DNA of 64,000 bases from Betaproteobacteria bacterium (GTDB taxonomy: Bacteria; Acidobacteriota; Terriglobia; Acidiferrales; UBA7541), in assembly GCA_903970165.1 (NCBI GenBank), contig CAJCHZ010000024.1, positions 1 to 64,000 on the forward strand, read 5' to 3'. Under the pieces are notes generated by a model that searched no databases, was not told the origin of the DNA, and saw only the letters and a program-made list of their open reading frames with translations. How positions within the stretch are numbered: position 1 is the stretch's first letter; each line of letters starts with the position of its first letter. Shown piece by piece: positions 1-9,451 of the stretch. Both the position numbers and the translations under genes were made by a program.

Positions 1-288
1 AAGGATCGCACCGCCGGTGTAAGAGCTGGTTGGGTCCACCGCGATTACGCCAACCTGCTGCTCATGCTTGCGGTAGTACGCCGCGAGCCGGTCTACCAAC
101 GTGCTTTTCCCCGTCCCCGGCGCCCCCGTCACTCCCGTTAAGTAAGCCCGCCCCGTCGACGCAAAGAGCCGCCGCAGCAACTCTTCCGCCCCGGCTTGAT
201 GATTTTCAATCGCCGTAATCGCGCGCGAAATAGCCCGCACATCCCCCGCGCGCACCAATTCCGCCCACGTCTCAACAGGCAGGGTCAT
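1..288 (-). CDS. meaB: MeaB/ArgK-type P-loop GTPase, N-terminal part
   Basis: Partial gene that runs off the left edge; only about 96 N-terminal residues are present. They contain an N-terminal helical segment and a P-loop GAPGTGKST followed by VIAVDPTSSYTGGAIL, the strand that precedes the switch region in MeaB/ArgK proteins. In this family the GTPase protects or loads cobalamin-dependent methylmalonyl-CoA mutase. The start ATG at 288 is chosen because it is the first in-frame ATG giving the usual short leader. The mutase itself is not in the window. Family assignment is fairly sure; the exact mutase partner cannot be told. Confidence 0.85.
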   Translation of the reverse strand, partial: MTLPVETWAELVRAGDVRAISRAITAIENHQAGAEELLRRLFASTGRAYLTGVTGAPGTGKSTLVDRLAAYYRKHEQQVGVIAVDPTSSYTGGAIL

Positions 289-419
289 TTTGCCCCTGAA
301 TTGTTCGCGAATTCTCTGGAGGCTTGATTCACTCGCCTATTATCCCGATTTTCCCCATTTCCCGCGAACCGCAATTTGCTATGTCGTCCCGCCAAAAGCT
401 CTTCCGCTACGCCTCGCTC

Positions 420-436
420 ATGGCTATAATAGCCAT
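420..436. promoter_or_regulatory. Palindromic operator over the -10 box of the Phd/PIN toxin-antitoxin operon
   Basis: ATGGCTAT-A-ATAGCCAT is a perfect 17-bp palindrome. It contains a consensus TATAAT hexamer at 425-430, 24 bp before the antitoxin start. No good -35 hexamer is visible (TTCCGC at the expected distance). Phd/YefM antitoxins typically autorepress by binding palindromes at their own promoter, so this is very likely the autoregulatory site. Confidence 0.75.
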
Positions 437-453
437 AAGTGAGGTAGACCGCC

Positions 454-741
454 ATGCGTAGTGTAAACGTCGCCGAACTGAAAAACCAGCTCAGCAAGTA
501 CCTCAGATTTGCCAAGAGCGGCGAAGAAGTAGTCATCCGTGACCGTAGCCTTCCTATCGCAAAGCTGGTCCCGTTCACAGCTGATAACGCCAGCGACGAA
601 GAATTGAAATTGGTTGCGGCCGGGAAGATGCGCCTCCCGAAGGCCAAGCTCAACCTAAAGCAGCTCTTCCAGGTGCCGACTGGCCGTGTTAAGGGAAACC
701 GCGCCATTGAGGTATTGCTCGCTGACCGGGACGGGCGGTGA
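454..741 (+). CDS. Phd/YefM-type antitoxin
   Basis: 95-residue protein beginning MRSVNVAELKNQLSKYL, the typical Phd/YefM N-terminal DNA-binding fold (start of strand 1 plus the LKNQLSKY helix). It continues VVIRDRSLPIAKLVP, as in antitoxins paired with PIN toxins. The C-terminal half is basic and probably the toxin-wrapping tail. A GAGG ribosome site lies 9 bp upstream. Its stop overlaps the toxin start by 4 bases, so the two are translationally coupled. Regulated by the palindrome at 420-436. Confidence 0.9.
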   Translation: MRSVNVAELKNQLSKYLRFAKSGEEVVIRDRSLPIAKLVPFTADNASDEELKLVAAGKMRLPKAKLNLKQLFQVPTGRVKGNRAIEVLLADRDGR

Positions 742-1175
742 GCAAAACGCCAGCTTTCTGGGACTCGAGTGCTTTGGTTCCGGTGTGTGTTGATGTTTTG
801 GCTAGCCCAAGAGCACGTACGCTGCTGCGAGCATTCCTCCCGGTCGTATGGTGGGGGAGCACGGTAGAAATTTACGGAGCGATTTGCCGCCTGCACCGGA
901 GCAAGGAGATTCGCGATCGCGAAAAGCAGGTCGCGGTTACGCGACTGCACACCATAAGTCTCAGCTGGCGCGAAATGCTTCCGGACAACCAAGTCCGAGA
1001 CTTGGCTCTGGCTATCCTGGAAAAATATCCGCTGCGCGCGGCTGACGCCCTCCAACTCGGAGCTTCCCTTACTTGGTGCCAGGGGCGCCCCACTAGGCGC
1101 ACCTTCATCACCGCCGACGAGCGCCTTGCGGATGCTGCGCGCGCTGTCGGCTTCGCCGTCCTCGCTTTCCCCTAG
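738..1175 (+). CDS. PIN-domain toxin (VapC-like)
   Basis: 145-residue PIN domain protein. The acidic metal-binding residues are visible: D in FWDSSAL near residue 9, E in STVEIYGA, D in LRAADALQLGA and D in FITADERLADAA. Such toxins are Mg-dependent RNases neutralised by the upstream antitoxin. The start is GTG, overlapping the antitoxin TGA (GTGA), which fits coupled translation. Full length for the family with all acidic positions kept, so probably active. Confidence 0.9.
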   Translation: MSKTPAFWDSSALVPVCVDVLASPRARTLLRAFLPVVWWGSTVEIYGAICRLHRSKEIRDREKQVAVTRLHTISLSWREMLPDNQVRDLALAILEKYPLRAADALQLGASLTWCQGRPTRRTFITADERLADAARAVGFAVLAFP

Positions 1176-1214
1176 GTTCCGCGGATCGCCCGGCAGCGAC
1201 TCCGCTCCGCGCCT

Positions 1215-1352
1215 CTAGATTTCCAGTTCCGGCGGTTTAAGTTCGCGGTGCTTAATCAAAAACGGAATATACGAGGATCCCGACCCGGCGCCGTAGTTTA
1301 AGAAGTCCTCTGGCGAGCAAGCGTCTTGCACCCTCCCGATGGACTCACTCAA
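1215..1352 (-). other. Possible small ORF or gene remnant
   Basis: An open frame on the minus strand ends at TAG (1215-1217) and reads about 45 residues from a TTG at 1352, ending IPFLIKHRELKPPELEI. The frame stays open for 13 more codons to a TAA but offers no ATG or GTG start. The residue composition looks protein-like, yet there is no ribosome site. It could be the 3' end of a decayed gene or chance. I do not recognise a family. Confidence 0.2.
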
Positions 1353-1435
1353 TCGTTCGTTGATTTCGAGAAGTAATTCACTGACGTATTTGCAGTCTCC
1401 ACGTTATCCAACACAAACACGGCCCTGTGCCCTGA

Positions 1436-1486
1436 TCACTTCTACTCACTACTTACTGCCCACTACTCACTTCTTACTTCTTCCCC
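1436..1486. repeat. Degenerate simple repeat (ACTACTCACT-like)
   Basis: Tract built from variants of CTACTCACT / CTTACT (tctactcact acttactgcc cactactcac ttcttac). It sits between the small ORF remnant and the 3' end of the acyl-CoA dehydrogenase, and runs into its last codons. It looks like slipped-strand sequence with no coding role. Confidence 0.4.
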
Positions 1487-2622
1487 AGCAACTGGCGCGC
1501 AATGACCAACTTTTGAATTTCGCTGGTGCCTTCGCCGATGGTGCAGAGCTTTACGTCGCGGTAATACTTTTCGGCGGGATAATCCTTAATGAAGCCGTAG
1601 CCGCCGTGAATCTGGACGCATTCGTTGGCCACGCGCACGGCCACTTCGCTGGCGAAGAGTTTGGCCATGCTCGATTCGCGCGTGAAGCGCACGTCTCTGC
1701 GGTCCGCGAGCCAAGCGGCTTGATATACCAGCAAGCGCGCAGCCTCAACCTCCGTCGCCATGTCCGCCAACTTAAACTGAATAGCCTGAAACTCGCTAAT
1801 CGCCTGGCCAAATTGTTTTCGTTGCTTCGCGTAGTTTACCGCGGCCTCCAAAGCGCCCTGTGCCATTCCAAGCGCCAACGCAGCGATGGAGATGCGGCCA
1901 CCGTCCAGAATTTTCAAGCTGCCGGTGAAGCCTTCGCCTTCGGGGCCTAGCAAATTTTCCAGGGGCACGCGGCAATCCGAAAATGTTACTTCCGACGTGT
2001 CGCTCGCACGCATTCCCAATTTGTTTTCTTTCTTCCCGGGCTTAAACCCGGGCATGCCTTTCTCCAAGATGAACGCGCTGATACCGTGCGAGCCCTTCTC
2101 CTTATCGGTTACCGCCATGGCCACACAGGTATCCGCGTAATGTCCGTTGGTTGTAAACGTTTTCGCACCGTTCAGCACCCAGAAGTTGCCATCACGGCGA
2201 GCCGTTGAACGAGTCCCGCCGGCGTCCGAGCCTGCCCCTGGTTCGGTCAGCGACCAAGCGCCGATATGCTTTCCCTGCGCCAGCGGCACCAAGTATTTTT
2301 TCTTTTGCGCTTCGGTTCCGAACTTGAAAATGTGATTGCTGCACAGCGAATTGTGCGCCGCCACAATAATTCCGACCGAGCCGTCCACCCGAGACAATTC
2401 CTCAATGGCGATGACGTAATCCACGTACCCGAGCCCCGCGCCGCCATACTCTTCGGGGAAAATCACGCCTAGCAAGCCCATCTCGCCGAGCTTTGGCATA
2501 ATTTCGATCGGAAAATGAGAAGCCTCGTCCCACTCCATCACATGCGGCCGCACTTCGCCCTCGGCAAACTCCCGGACGCTTCGCCGCAACTGTTGCTGCT
2601 CTTCCGAAAAGGTGAAATCCAC
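1474..2622 (-). CDS. Acyl-CoA dehydrogenase (short/medium-chain type)
   Basis: 382-residue FAD enzyme for alpha,beta-dehydrogenation of acyl-CoA, first step of beta-oxidation or branched-chain amino acid breakdown. N-terminal helical domain starts [18 protein letters not shown]. The middle domain has [14 protein letters not shown], and the C-terminal domain [19 protein letters not shown] and [19 protein letters not shown]. The catalytic Glu is the one in [10 protein letters not shown] longer frame upstream exists, but GTG at 2622 has AGGAGA 7 bp before it and gives the family's normal N-terminus. Substrate chain length cannot be read. It is divergent from the TPR gene that follows. Confidence 0.92.
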   Translation of the reverse strand: MDFTFSEEQQQLRRSVREFAEGEVRPHVMEWDEASHFPIEIMPKLGEMGLLGVIFPEEYGGAGLGYVDYVIAIEELSRVDGSVGIIVAAHNSLCSNHIFKFGTEAQKKKYLVPLAQGKHIGAWSLTEPGAGSDAGGTRSTARRDGNFWVLNGAKTFTTNGHYADTCVAMAVTDKEKGSHGISAFILEKGMPGFKPGKKENKLGMRASDTSEVTFSDCRVPLENLLGPEGEGFTGSLKILDGGRISIAALALGMAQGALEAAVNYAKQRKQFGQAISEFQAIQFKLADMATEVEAARLLVYQAAWLADRRDVRFTRESSMAKLFASEVAVRVANECVQIHGGYGFIKDYPAEKYYRDVKLCTIGEGTSEIQKLVIARQLLGKK

Positions 2623-2825
2623 GGCTTTCTCCTGAAGTCGGTTATTTGCGGGCCGTATACCCAACCAAATTTATGTTTATGTTCAGATTTTACACGAACC
2701 CACGGCTTTTTCGTCCAAGCGTTGCTCCAAGAGTTTACCGCCGCGGGCCAAGTCAGATTGTGATGGAAGTGTTGCAGAGGCCTGCATCTGCCCAGGAACA
2801 ATCCCGCGCAGCGCGCAGATATGCT

Positions 2826-4646
2826 ATGTTAGCGGCCAGGCGGCGGTTCATGCGACGGGTTGGTCCGGGATTCCCAATTACGCTTTTCACAGCATTGTGC
2901 GGCTTAGCACTGCTCGTCTGCCCTCGATTTTCCACTGCCCAGAGTATTCAAGTTCCCACCTCCGCGCAGCAGCACGGCGACACGCGCGCGACCGATGACT
3001 ACGCCGCAGCGGGCCAGATCACCGTGCAAATCCAGGACGCGTTTGGCGCAGCATTCTTCCAGGGCGCCAGGGTGGCCGTGCTCACAAACCTCATTGACAC
3101 CACCCTCATCATGGTCTCCGACCCCGGCGGGAACGCTCGTTTCACGGGCCTGCCCGTAGGCCAGTATGTTGTGGAGATCTCTGCGGCGGGATACCGCACC
3201 GTGCAGCAACAAGTGCTCATCTCCGGAACCAGCAAATCACCGAGCATCACCGTTTCCATGGTCCCCGCCGCCGACAAAAAAGCGGTCAAGGTCAGAGTCG
3301 GCTCCGCTTCTGTCTCGTCCAAGGCCGTCAAAGAATCCGAGAGGGCCCTTCACTCCCTGCAGCTCAACAATCTCGCTGACGCCCAGCAACATCTCGAGCG
3401 AGCCCTTGCGTTCGAGCAGGATTACTCGGAGGCCGACTACTTGATGGGCCTGCTCCTCCTGCGGCAAAAAGATCCTGCGAGAGCAGCGGGCTATCTGCAA
3501 AAGTCATTGGCCCTGTCGCCGGACCAGGCGCCCGCTCTTCTGGCGCTCAGCCAAGCCCAATATCTCCAGCAAGACTATCCAGCGGCTACCGTATCCCTCG
3601 AAAGATTTCTTCGCGACTACCCGCACGATCCGCAGGCCTCGAATGCCCAGAAGTACTTGGACTCGATGCAGAAATCGCGTACGGCGAACGCCGGCGCAAT
3701 GGAAAGCGCCGCGGAGTCAACGCCATCAGGCCCGAGCGATAACCCGCCGGCCGCCGCTGGAACCGCAGCCGCCACAACCGATCTTCCCTCGCTCCTTGAA
3801 TCCTTTGCCGAGAGCAATACCTGGGCGCCTCCCAACGTGGACGACGAAAAAATCGACATAGACGCCTCGTCCGCTCCCTGCAAGCTCGATAGCGTCCTTC
3901 ACTCCGCCGGCCAGCGCGTCCGGGAACTTGTGCAGAACGTGGATCGTTTCACCGCGACCGAAAATCTTGAGCACACCAACTTGAACCGCATGGGCCTGAA
4001 AACCTACAGCGAAACACGCAAGTTTAACTATCTGGTGGAAATCCGTCCCGTGGACACAACGGGCATCAACGTGGAGGAATACCGCAACGGCTCCGACAGC
4101 GCCCGCCAGTTTCCCGAGGAAATCACGACCTCTGGCCTTCCCGCGCTCGCAATGATCTTTCATCCCAACTTACAAACCAGATATGAATTTGATTGTCAGG
4201 GGCGTTCGACTTGGGGAGGCCGGCCGGCTTGGGTCGTGCGTTTTGAGCAACGCAGCGGCCAGAACAGTTCCATGCTGACGTATCAGGTGGGAAAACGCTA
4301 CTATGCCGTCGGTCTGAAAGGGCGTGCCTGGATTGACGCGGCAAACTCCCAGGTCATGGCCATGGAATCCGACATTATGCGTCCCGTTCCGGAAATTCAC
4401 CTTGTCCGCGACCACCAGCTCATCGAATATGGCCCGGTTCATTTCCAGAATAAATCGCTCGAGCTGTGGCTCCCCAAGAGCGCAGACTGGTACTGTTCCC
4501 TGAACGGCAAGCGCTTCCATCGCCGCCACACGTTCAGCAAGTTCATGCTTTTCTCCGTGGACGACAAGCAAAACATCAGCGCGCCTGTTGTTGTGCCTGC
4601 GGAAAATACTCAACAACCTTCCGGCAACCCGCCGGCAACCTACTGA
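2826..4646 (+). CDS. Secreted TPR protein with N-terminal carboxypeptidase-regulatory-like domain
   Basis: About 606 residues from the ATG chosen here; the frame is open upstream to 2646 and ATG 2850 is an alternative. A signal peptide (FPITLFTALCGLALLV, cleavage near STAQS) is followed by a beta-sandwich carboxypeptidase-regulatory-like domain (GNARFTGLPVGQYVVEISAAGY). Then come about three TPR units (LNNLADAQQHLERALAFEQDY, SEADYLMGLLLLRQKDPARA and onward), an Ala/Pro-rich linker and a C-terminal 250-residue domain I do not recognise. This layout is common among secreted acidobacterial proteins and suggests an envelope scaffold, not an enzyme. Confidence 0.75.
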   Translation: MLAARRRFMRRVGPGFPITLFTALCGLALLVCPRFSTAQSIQVPTSAQQHGDTRATDDYAAAGQITVQIQDAFGAAFFQGARVAVLTNLIDTTLIMVSDPGGNARFTGLPVGQYVVEISAAGYRTVQQQVLISGTSKSPSITVSMVPAADKKAVKVRVGSASVSSKAVKESERALHSLQLNNLADAQQHLERALAFEQDYSEADYLMGLLLLRQKDPARAAGYLQKSLALSPDQAPALLALSQAQYLQQDYPAATVSLERFLRDYPHDPQASNAQKYLDSMQKSRTANAGAMESAAESTPSGPSDNPPAAAGTAAATTDLPSLLESFAESNTWAPPNVDDEKIDIDASSAPCKLDSVLHSAGQRVRELVQNVDRFTATENLEHTNLNRMGLKTYSETRKFNYLVEIRPVDTTGINVEEYRNGSDSARQFPEEITTSGLPALAMIFHPNLQTRYEFDCQGRSTWGGRPAWVVRFEQRSGQNSSMLTYQVGKRYYAVGLKGRAWIDAANSQVMAMESDIMRPVPEIHLVRDHQLIEYGPVHFQNKSLELWLPKSADWYCSLNGKRFHRRHTFSKFMLFSVDDKQNISAPVVVPAENTQQPSGNPPATY

Positions 4647-4726
4647 ACGCGAACTTCGCCTGAACTCTCCAATCCAGCCCGCGCTTTCTGCTTGTCTTCT
4701 TTCGTTTGCGGTGATATCAAGCGGCG

Positions 4727-5836
4727 ATGATTCCTAAATACATCGCAACGCTCGCCGTAGCTGTAGTGCTCGTGGCCCTTGCCGCTTCGTCGTTCCAATT
4801 TGCCGCGCGCTCGCAAGTTTTGGCTGGACAGACGGTTGACGAGACCTTCACGTTGGAGTTCACCTTCGATGCGGACAGCACGCATACCTATAAGATCAAC
4901 CCTGGACTAAAGTCTGACCTGGAAAAAGGGATTACATTTGTAGCCGAAGGCCCTGTCCGCATCGTTTCGTCCAGCGTGGAAATTACGCCGCAAGACGTTT
5001 CCTGGACTGAAAACCGCACGAACTACACGTCGCCTGGCGCGGGAATGGTGGCGCTGGTGAAGTGGGACACTCCACCGGATTCCGCGAACGGAGCTCATGG
5101 CCTCATCTACATCCATTTTCCAGATATCCCTGCGTTGGGCGCTGTCGGGCCAACATTCCATTCCGGCGGCTACCAAAAGGACGACCAGGGCCGCTACGTT
5201 CTCCGCGAGGTGAATACGTACCAGAACGCTTTTCTGGTGGCGCTGGCGCGCTTTTCGATCGCGTTGGCAGTTGGACTGCCCGTGGGCGCCTTGCTGCAAT
5301 CCATCTTCTGGGCTTTCGTTCTTAAGAAGGAAAAACGCGCTCGCCTCGCAGCATTGCCGCCGCAAGGACAGGGCTCCGAATTACCTCACACTTTTTACCC
5401 CAACCCTATCGCCGAGTGGAGTATCTGGACGCTGTTGTTCGGCATCTTCTCGGTCTCGGCCAGCCTGATTGCGGTCATTTCCGTCGCTGACGGATTTATG
5501 AGCTCTTCGATGATTTGGATCGCCTACAGTTTCGTCGCCGTCGCAACGATCGTCGGGTTGATTGCCGCGTACTTTACGGGGCGATCGGTGCTGACCGTGC
5601 GCGTCGAATCGAGCAGCATGTCTTACGTACGGGGCCGCGGCGATTTGCAATGGATCACCGTTGGATGGAATGAAATTCTCTCGCTGACGGAAAAATCCCG
5701 CACGTACAGGGGAACCACGCGCTACTGGCTGGAACTCCAGTTCAGGGATAACAGGAAGAAACTCAAGATTGGGCACGACATTCAGGAATATCCACTGCTC
5801 AAACAGTTGCTGTTCTCTGTGTTCAAGTCCGCCTAG
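4727..5836 (+). CDS. Hypothetical membrane protein
   Basis: 369 residues. An N-terminal hydrophobic segment (IATLAVAVVLVALAASS) acts as signal or anchor. It is followed by an extracytoplasmic beta-rich stretch of about 140 residues and a hydrophobic helix (VALARFSIALAVGLPVGALL). Two adjacent helices (WSIWTLLFGIFSVSASLIAV; WIAYSFVAVATIVGLIAAYF) and a C-terminal cytoplasmic portion of about 90 residues resembling a PH-like fold come next. The family is not recognised. The next gene begins only 7 bp downstream, so they probably share a transcript. Confidence 0.65.
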   Translation: MIPKYIATLAVAVVLVALAASSFQFAARSQVLAGQTVDETFTLEFTFDADSTHTYKINPGLKSDLEKGITFVAEGPVRIVSSSVEITPQDVSWTENRTNYTSPGAGMVALVKWDTPPDSANGAHGLIYIHFPDIPALGAVGPTFHSGGYQKDDQGRYVLREVNTYQNAFLVALARFSIALAVGLPVGALLQSIFWAFVLKKEKRARLAALPPQGQGSELPHTFYPNPIAEWSIWTLLFGIFSVSASLIAVISVADGFMSSSMIWIAYSFVAVATIVGLIAAYFTGRSVLTVRVESSSMSYVRGRGDLQWITVGWNEILSLTEKSRTYRGTTRYWLELQFRDNRKKLKIGHDIQEYPLLKQLLFSVFKSA

Positions 5837-5843
5837 TAGCGAT

Positions 5844-6494
5844 ATGCCCGAGAATCCGCCGCTTTCCTTTTTTCAACGCGCTTTGGGAGCCATGGGCTTT
5901 CGCAAGAGCGCCATGCGGCGGCAAGCCTTCTGGGACTGGTTTCAACGGAATGAAGAAAGGCTTTTCACGTTCCAGTCTCGCAGCGCATGGCAGGCAATCA
6001 ACAAGGAGACGGCGGCCGAACTGGAAAAAGTCCATCCAGACCTCACCTACGAGTGCGGCGGGGTACAGGAGAATGGCCGCCGCGAATTCGCCATCGGAGC
6101 CAACGGCGACGCAACCCTGTTCCCCGAAGTGGAAGCGCTCTGCGCCGTGGCTCCTTCGCTTCCTCGTTGGAACATTGTCAAATTCCGGCAGCCCCGCGAA
6201 GCCGCGGACCTCGCCTTTCACGCGACGCTTGTGGAGGCTCGATCCCTCAAGGTCGCCGCGAAACCCGGACGTTACGGGATCAATCTCGTGATTTACGTTC
6301 CCGGCTACACCGTGGCTGAACATGAAGGCTACCGGAGAGTAGTCTCGGAAATGCTCGTGCAAGCTCTGGGTGAATACGACCGGGCCACACGAATTGATAA
6401 GGTAGAATTACAGACGGATGACGCGCGCAAAGGCAAGACCTGTTCCTTGCTGGAACTGCCCCACGCTCTCGACGCGATTTCCCCACGCAGCTAA
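5844..6494 (+). CDS. Hypothetical cytoplasmic protein
   Basis: 216-residue protein from ATG 5844, 7 bp after the stop of the membrane protein gene. Upstream in-frame codons overlap that gene and are less likely. No membrane segment is seen. It starts with a basic helix (FFQRALGAMGFRKSAMRRQA) and has an alpha/beta body with WDWFQRNEERLF and YECGGVQENGRREFAIGANG. The family is not recognised. An intrinsic terminator follows at 6563-6586. Confidence 0.65.
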   Translation: MPENPPLSFFQRALGAMGFRKSAMRRQAFWDWFQRNEERLFTFQSRSAWQAINKETAAELEKVHPDLTYECGGVQENGRREFAIGANGDATLFPEVEALCAVAPSLPRWNIVKFRQPREAADLAFHATLVEARSLKVAAKPGRYGINLVIYVPGYTVAEHEGYRRVVSEMLVQALGEYDRATRIDKVELQTDDARKGKTCSLLELPHALDAISPRS

Positions 6495-6562
6495 CGATGT
6501 TTACGCGGTCTTGGGGTGGCACAAAGTACAACGTAAGTTTCCAAGAAGGAAGAAACCATCGC

Positions 6563-6586
6563 GCAGCTATTCAGAGCTGCCTTTTT
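6563..6586 (+). terminator. Rho-independent terminator
   Basis: GCAGCT-ATTCAG-AGCTGC stem-loop (6 bp stem plus a flanking pair) followed directly by CTTTTT. It closes the 4727-6494 transcription unit and overlaps the stop codon of the convergent threonine aldolase gene. Confidence 0.75.
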
Positions 6587-7694
6587 ACCCTCGAGCTGTC
6601 TGTGTCTGCGCTACGACTTCTGCAAGCACCGACAATGCGCGCTCGCATCCGGCGCGGTCCACATCGCAATGTGTGACAAATCGTACGGAGTATGTCGCCG
6701 TGTCCAGGGCCCAAATATCTTTCTCACGAAGCAAATCGCAGAGTTCGACGGCGTTCTTGCCTGTCCCCTCGCAATCGAAAATCACGATATTGCTACGCAC
6801 TTTGGCAGGATCAACCTTCAGTCCTCGTATCGCAGCGATTCCCTTTGCAAGAACCTGGGCGTTCGCGTGATCTATGTGCAGTCTCTTCGGCGATTCCTCC
6901 AACGCAAGAAAGCCAGCCGCTGCCAGCACGCCTGCCTGGCGCATCCCGCCGCCAAACATTTTACGGTAAATGCGCGCCTTCTCGGTGAACGCCGCCGAAC
7001 CAACGATCATTGATCCTACCGGAGCTCCGAGACCCTTTGACAAGCAAAACATCACGGAATCGAGATGTTTCGTCATGCGCGCAACGCTCTCGCCGAGAGC
7101 CGTGGCAGCATTAAAAATACGCGCGCCGTCCATGTGCACTTTGAGACCCGCATCGTGAGCGTAGCCGCAAATCTCATCGACAGAAGCCGTCGGGTATACC
7201 GTTCCACCCCACATGTTGTGGGTGTTCTCGAGACAAATCAGCGCCGTCTGCGAGTCGTAGTAAATTTTCGGGCGGATGACGGCCTCGATCATTTTCCACG
7301 AGAGAATCCCCTCTTCGCCACGCGCGATCCGCGGCATACATCCGGCTATCGCCGACATGGATGCCAGTTCATACAAATTAACATGGCTTCTCTCATCACA
7401 AATCACTTCGTTCCCGTGATGCGTCAAAATCTTGATCGCGATTAAATTCCCCATGCAGCCCGTCGGCACAAAAAGCGCTGCCTCTTTGCCAAAAATCTCC
7501 GCTGCCCTTTTTTCCAAACGGTTCACCGTCGGGTCTTCGCCATAAACATCATCCCCGACCTCAGCTTCGGCCATCGCCCGCCGCATTGGATCGGTAGGAC
7601 GCGTAACCGTATCGCTGCGCAAATCCACAATGTTCTCAACGCGCATCACGCTGTCCGGATCGCTCAACATCCCGCTCTTGGCAATTGTGCCCAC
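6585..7694 (-). CDS. ltaE: L-threonine aldolase
   Basis: 369 residues, PLP fold-type I. Splits threonine or allo-threonine into glycine and acetaldehyde. Near the N-terminus it has IVDLRSDTVTRPTDPMRRAM, the usual aldolase signature. The Schiff-base lysine is in CLSKGLGAPVGS and the substrate loop in HMDGARIFNAA. The start GTG at 7694 has GGGAG a few bases upstream; ATG further in at the MRVENIVDLRSD segment is an alternative. Length matches the family with a 15-residue N-terminal extension. Ends in convergence with the upstream + strand unit. Confidence 0.92.
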   Translation of the reverse strand: MGTIAKSGMLSDPDSVMRVENIVDLRSDTVTRPTDPMRRAMAEAEVGDDVYGEDPTVNRLEKRAAEIFGKEAALFVPTGCMGNLIAIKILTHHGNEVICDERSHVNLYELASMSAIAGCMPRIARGEEGILSWKMIEAVIRPKIYYDSQTALICLENTHNMWGGTVYPTASVDEICGYAHDAGLKVHMDGARIFNAATALGESVARMTKHLDSVMFCLSKGLGAPVGSMIVGSAAFTEKARIYRKMFGGGMRQAGVLAAAGFLALEESPKRLHIDHANAQVLAKGIAAIRGLKVDPAKVRSNIVIFDCEGTGKNAVELCDLLREKDIWALDTATYSVRFVTHCDVDRAGCERALSVLAEVVAQTQTARG

Positions 7695-7777
7695 GTTTTC
7701 TGCTCCCTCTCTGACACCGACGGCAGCGGCGCAACGCCGCTGCTACATGGATTCTCTGCGTGCGCAAACCGTTCCGC

Positions 7778-8947
7778 TTACTTCATCAATCCAACAAAAA
7801 CTTCATTGGAAACGCTGAGCTTTCCCGCAGCCAGCCGCACGAGATTGCCTTCTTTCTCTACCAGCCCAGCCGCTTCCATGGGCGCAAATCTTTCTCCAAG
7901 CGCGATTCCATACTCTCGCTCGATGCGGCCGACATCAATCCCGTCCAACTGCCGCAATCCAAGGAACAGCTCTTCTTCAAGCGCCGCGGCAGCAGTAACC
8001 ACTTCATGCTGTTCAATCGGCAATCTTCCGCCCATAATCGCGCGCCCATATTCGGCAGGGTCATGCGCATTCGCCCAGCGTTCCGTACCGCAAAACGAAT
8101 GTGCTCCGGCACCAAATCCCAGATAGGGCTCGCGCCTCCAATACTTCAAATTATGCCGTGACTCCAACCCCGGCTTGGCCCAATTGGAAATCTCGTAGTG
8201 GTGATAGCCCGCCGCGCCCAAGAACTCGCAGGCCGTTTCATAAAAGTTCGCCATTTCATCGTCGCTTGGTACAGAGCCCGCACTGTACCGCGCACCGCCG
8301 CTTAAGAGTTCTTTGCCCAAACGGCTACCTTCGTCCACCTCAAACAAATACACGGAGACATGCTCGGGCTGCAATGCGCGCAATTGCTCCAGGGAATCCT
8401 TCCAACTCTCGGCCGTCTGAAACGGCAGCCCTGCAATCAAGTCAAAGCTGATATTCCGAATCCCCGCCGCCCGCAAAATCGGCGCCGCTCGATAAACATC
8501 CTCCCGCCGGTGCAACCGCCCAGCCGCCGTTAACTCCTTGTCCGAAAACGACTGCACTCCAAAACTCACCCGGTTAATCCCCGCCGCGAACCACGCTTCC
8601 GCTTTCTCGTCAGAAACCGTTTCGGGATCGGCCTCCAATGTCACTTCGCTAAATTTCGCAATAAAAGTCTCCCGAATCGCGTCCAGCATCCGCTGCAAAA
8701 GGACCGGTTCCAACAGACTAGGCGTGCCACCCCCGATGTAAACCGTATCCACCGATGCTTTCCCCAACTCCTCGGGCAACTTCACTCCCGCCGCCGCATC
8801 CAGATTGCGAAAACCGCGAATCTCCCTGCAAACGGCCTCCACGTAAGGCGAAAACCGAGCCGCCGACACCACTCCGGTATGAAAATTGCAATACGTACAC
8901 TTCGTCTGGCAAAACGGCACCTGCACGTAGATCCCTAAACGCGCCAT
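7778..8947 (-). CDS. hemW: Radical SAM protein HemW (heme chaperone)
   Basis: 389 residues. A [4Fe-4S] radical-SAM motif CQTKCTYCNF lies near residue 13. After the CxxxCxxC there is no fourth cysteine two residues on, which separates HemW from true coproporphyrinogen dehydrogenase HemN. Other family marks are VDTVYIGGGTPSLL, GVQSFSDKELTAAGRLH, FDLIAGLPFQT and LGFGAGAHSF. HemW binds heme and delivers it to respiratory proteins; older records call it coproporphyrinogen oxidase-like. Full length, start ATG 8947. Confidence 0.92.
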   Translation of the reverse strand: MARLGIYVQVPFCQTKCTYCNFHTGVVSAARFSPYVEAVCREIRGFRNLDAAAGVKLPEELGKASVDTVYIGGGTPSLLEPVLLQRMLDAIRETFIAKFSEVTLEADPETVSDEKAEAWFAAGINRVSFGVQSFSDKELTAAGRLHRREDVYRAAPILRAAGIRNISFDLIAGLPFQTAESWKDSLEQLRALQPEHVSVYLFEVDEGSRLGKELLSGGARYSAGSVPSDDEMANFYETACEFLGAAGYHHYEISNWAKPGLESRHNLKYWRREPYLGFGAGAHSFCGTERWANAHDPAEYGRAIMGGRLPIEQHEVVTAAAALEEELFLGLRQLDGIDVGRIEREYGIALGERFAPMEAAGLVEKEGNLVRLAAGKLSVSNEVFVGLMK

Positions 8948-9052
8948 AGCAAAACTCTAGCACACCCTCATTTCCCGCTTCTCCGCGAACTCCCTGCTCT
9001 GCGTGTTGAAAAAGTCTTTTACCCCATTAATGCCGAATCCAGCGCCGTCGAA

Positions 9053-9451
9053 TCATCCGGCCATCACTTTGACCCAAATCTTCCTCTCTCGTGGACCGTC
9101 AAACTCACAAAAAAACACACCCTGCCACTGCCCCAAAGCCAACTTTCCTTCCTCAACAAAAATTACCTGCGAAGTACCCGTCATCGCCGCCTTGGCGTGG
9201 GAATCCGAATTCCCCTCCGCATGCCGATAAGGACCCGCGTGGGGCACCAGCCGATCAAACACGCCTTCCAAATCCCCTGCGACGTCCGGATCAAAATGCT
9301 CGTTGATCATGACGCCGGCGGTGGTGTGCGGCACATAGACATAGCAAACTCCCGAAACAATGCCCGCTTTCGCAACCGCGCGCGACACCTGATCTGTCAG
9401 GTCCACAAGTTGTGTTCGCCGCTGCGTTCTAACCCGCAATACATCCATCAT
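9053..9451 (-). CDS. yjbQ: YjbQ/UPF0047 family protein
   Basis: 132 residues. It carries the YjbQ signatures VYVPHTTAGVMINEHFDPDV, HAEGNSDSHAKAAMTGTSQ and LGQWQGVFFCEFDGPRERKIWV. E. coli YjbQ has weak thiamine-phosphate synthase activity; the physiological role of the family is still unclear. ATG 9451 is preferred over the longer frame because GAGAGG lies just before it and homologs start with a short MxVLRVRT-type leader. Confidence 0.88.
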   Translation of the reverse strand: MMDVLRVRTQRRTQLVDLTDQVSRAVAKAGIVSGVCYVYVPHTTAGVMINEHFDPDVAGDLEGVFDRLVPHAGPYRHAEGNSDSHAKAAMTGTSQVIFVEEGKLALGQWQGVFFCEFDGPRERKIWVKVMAG

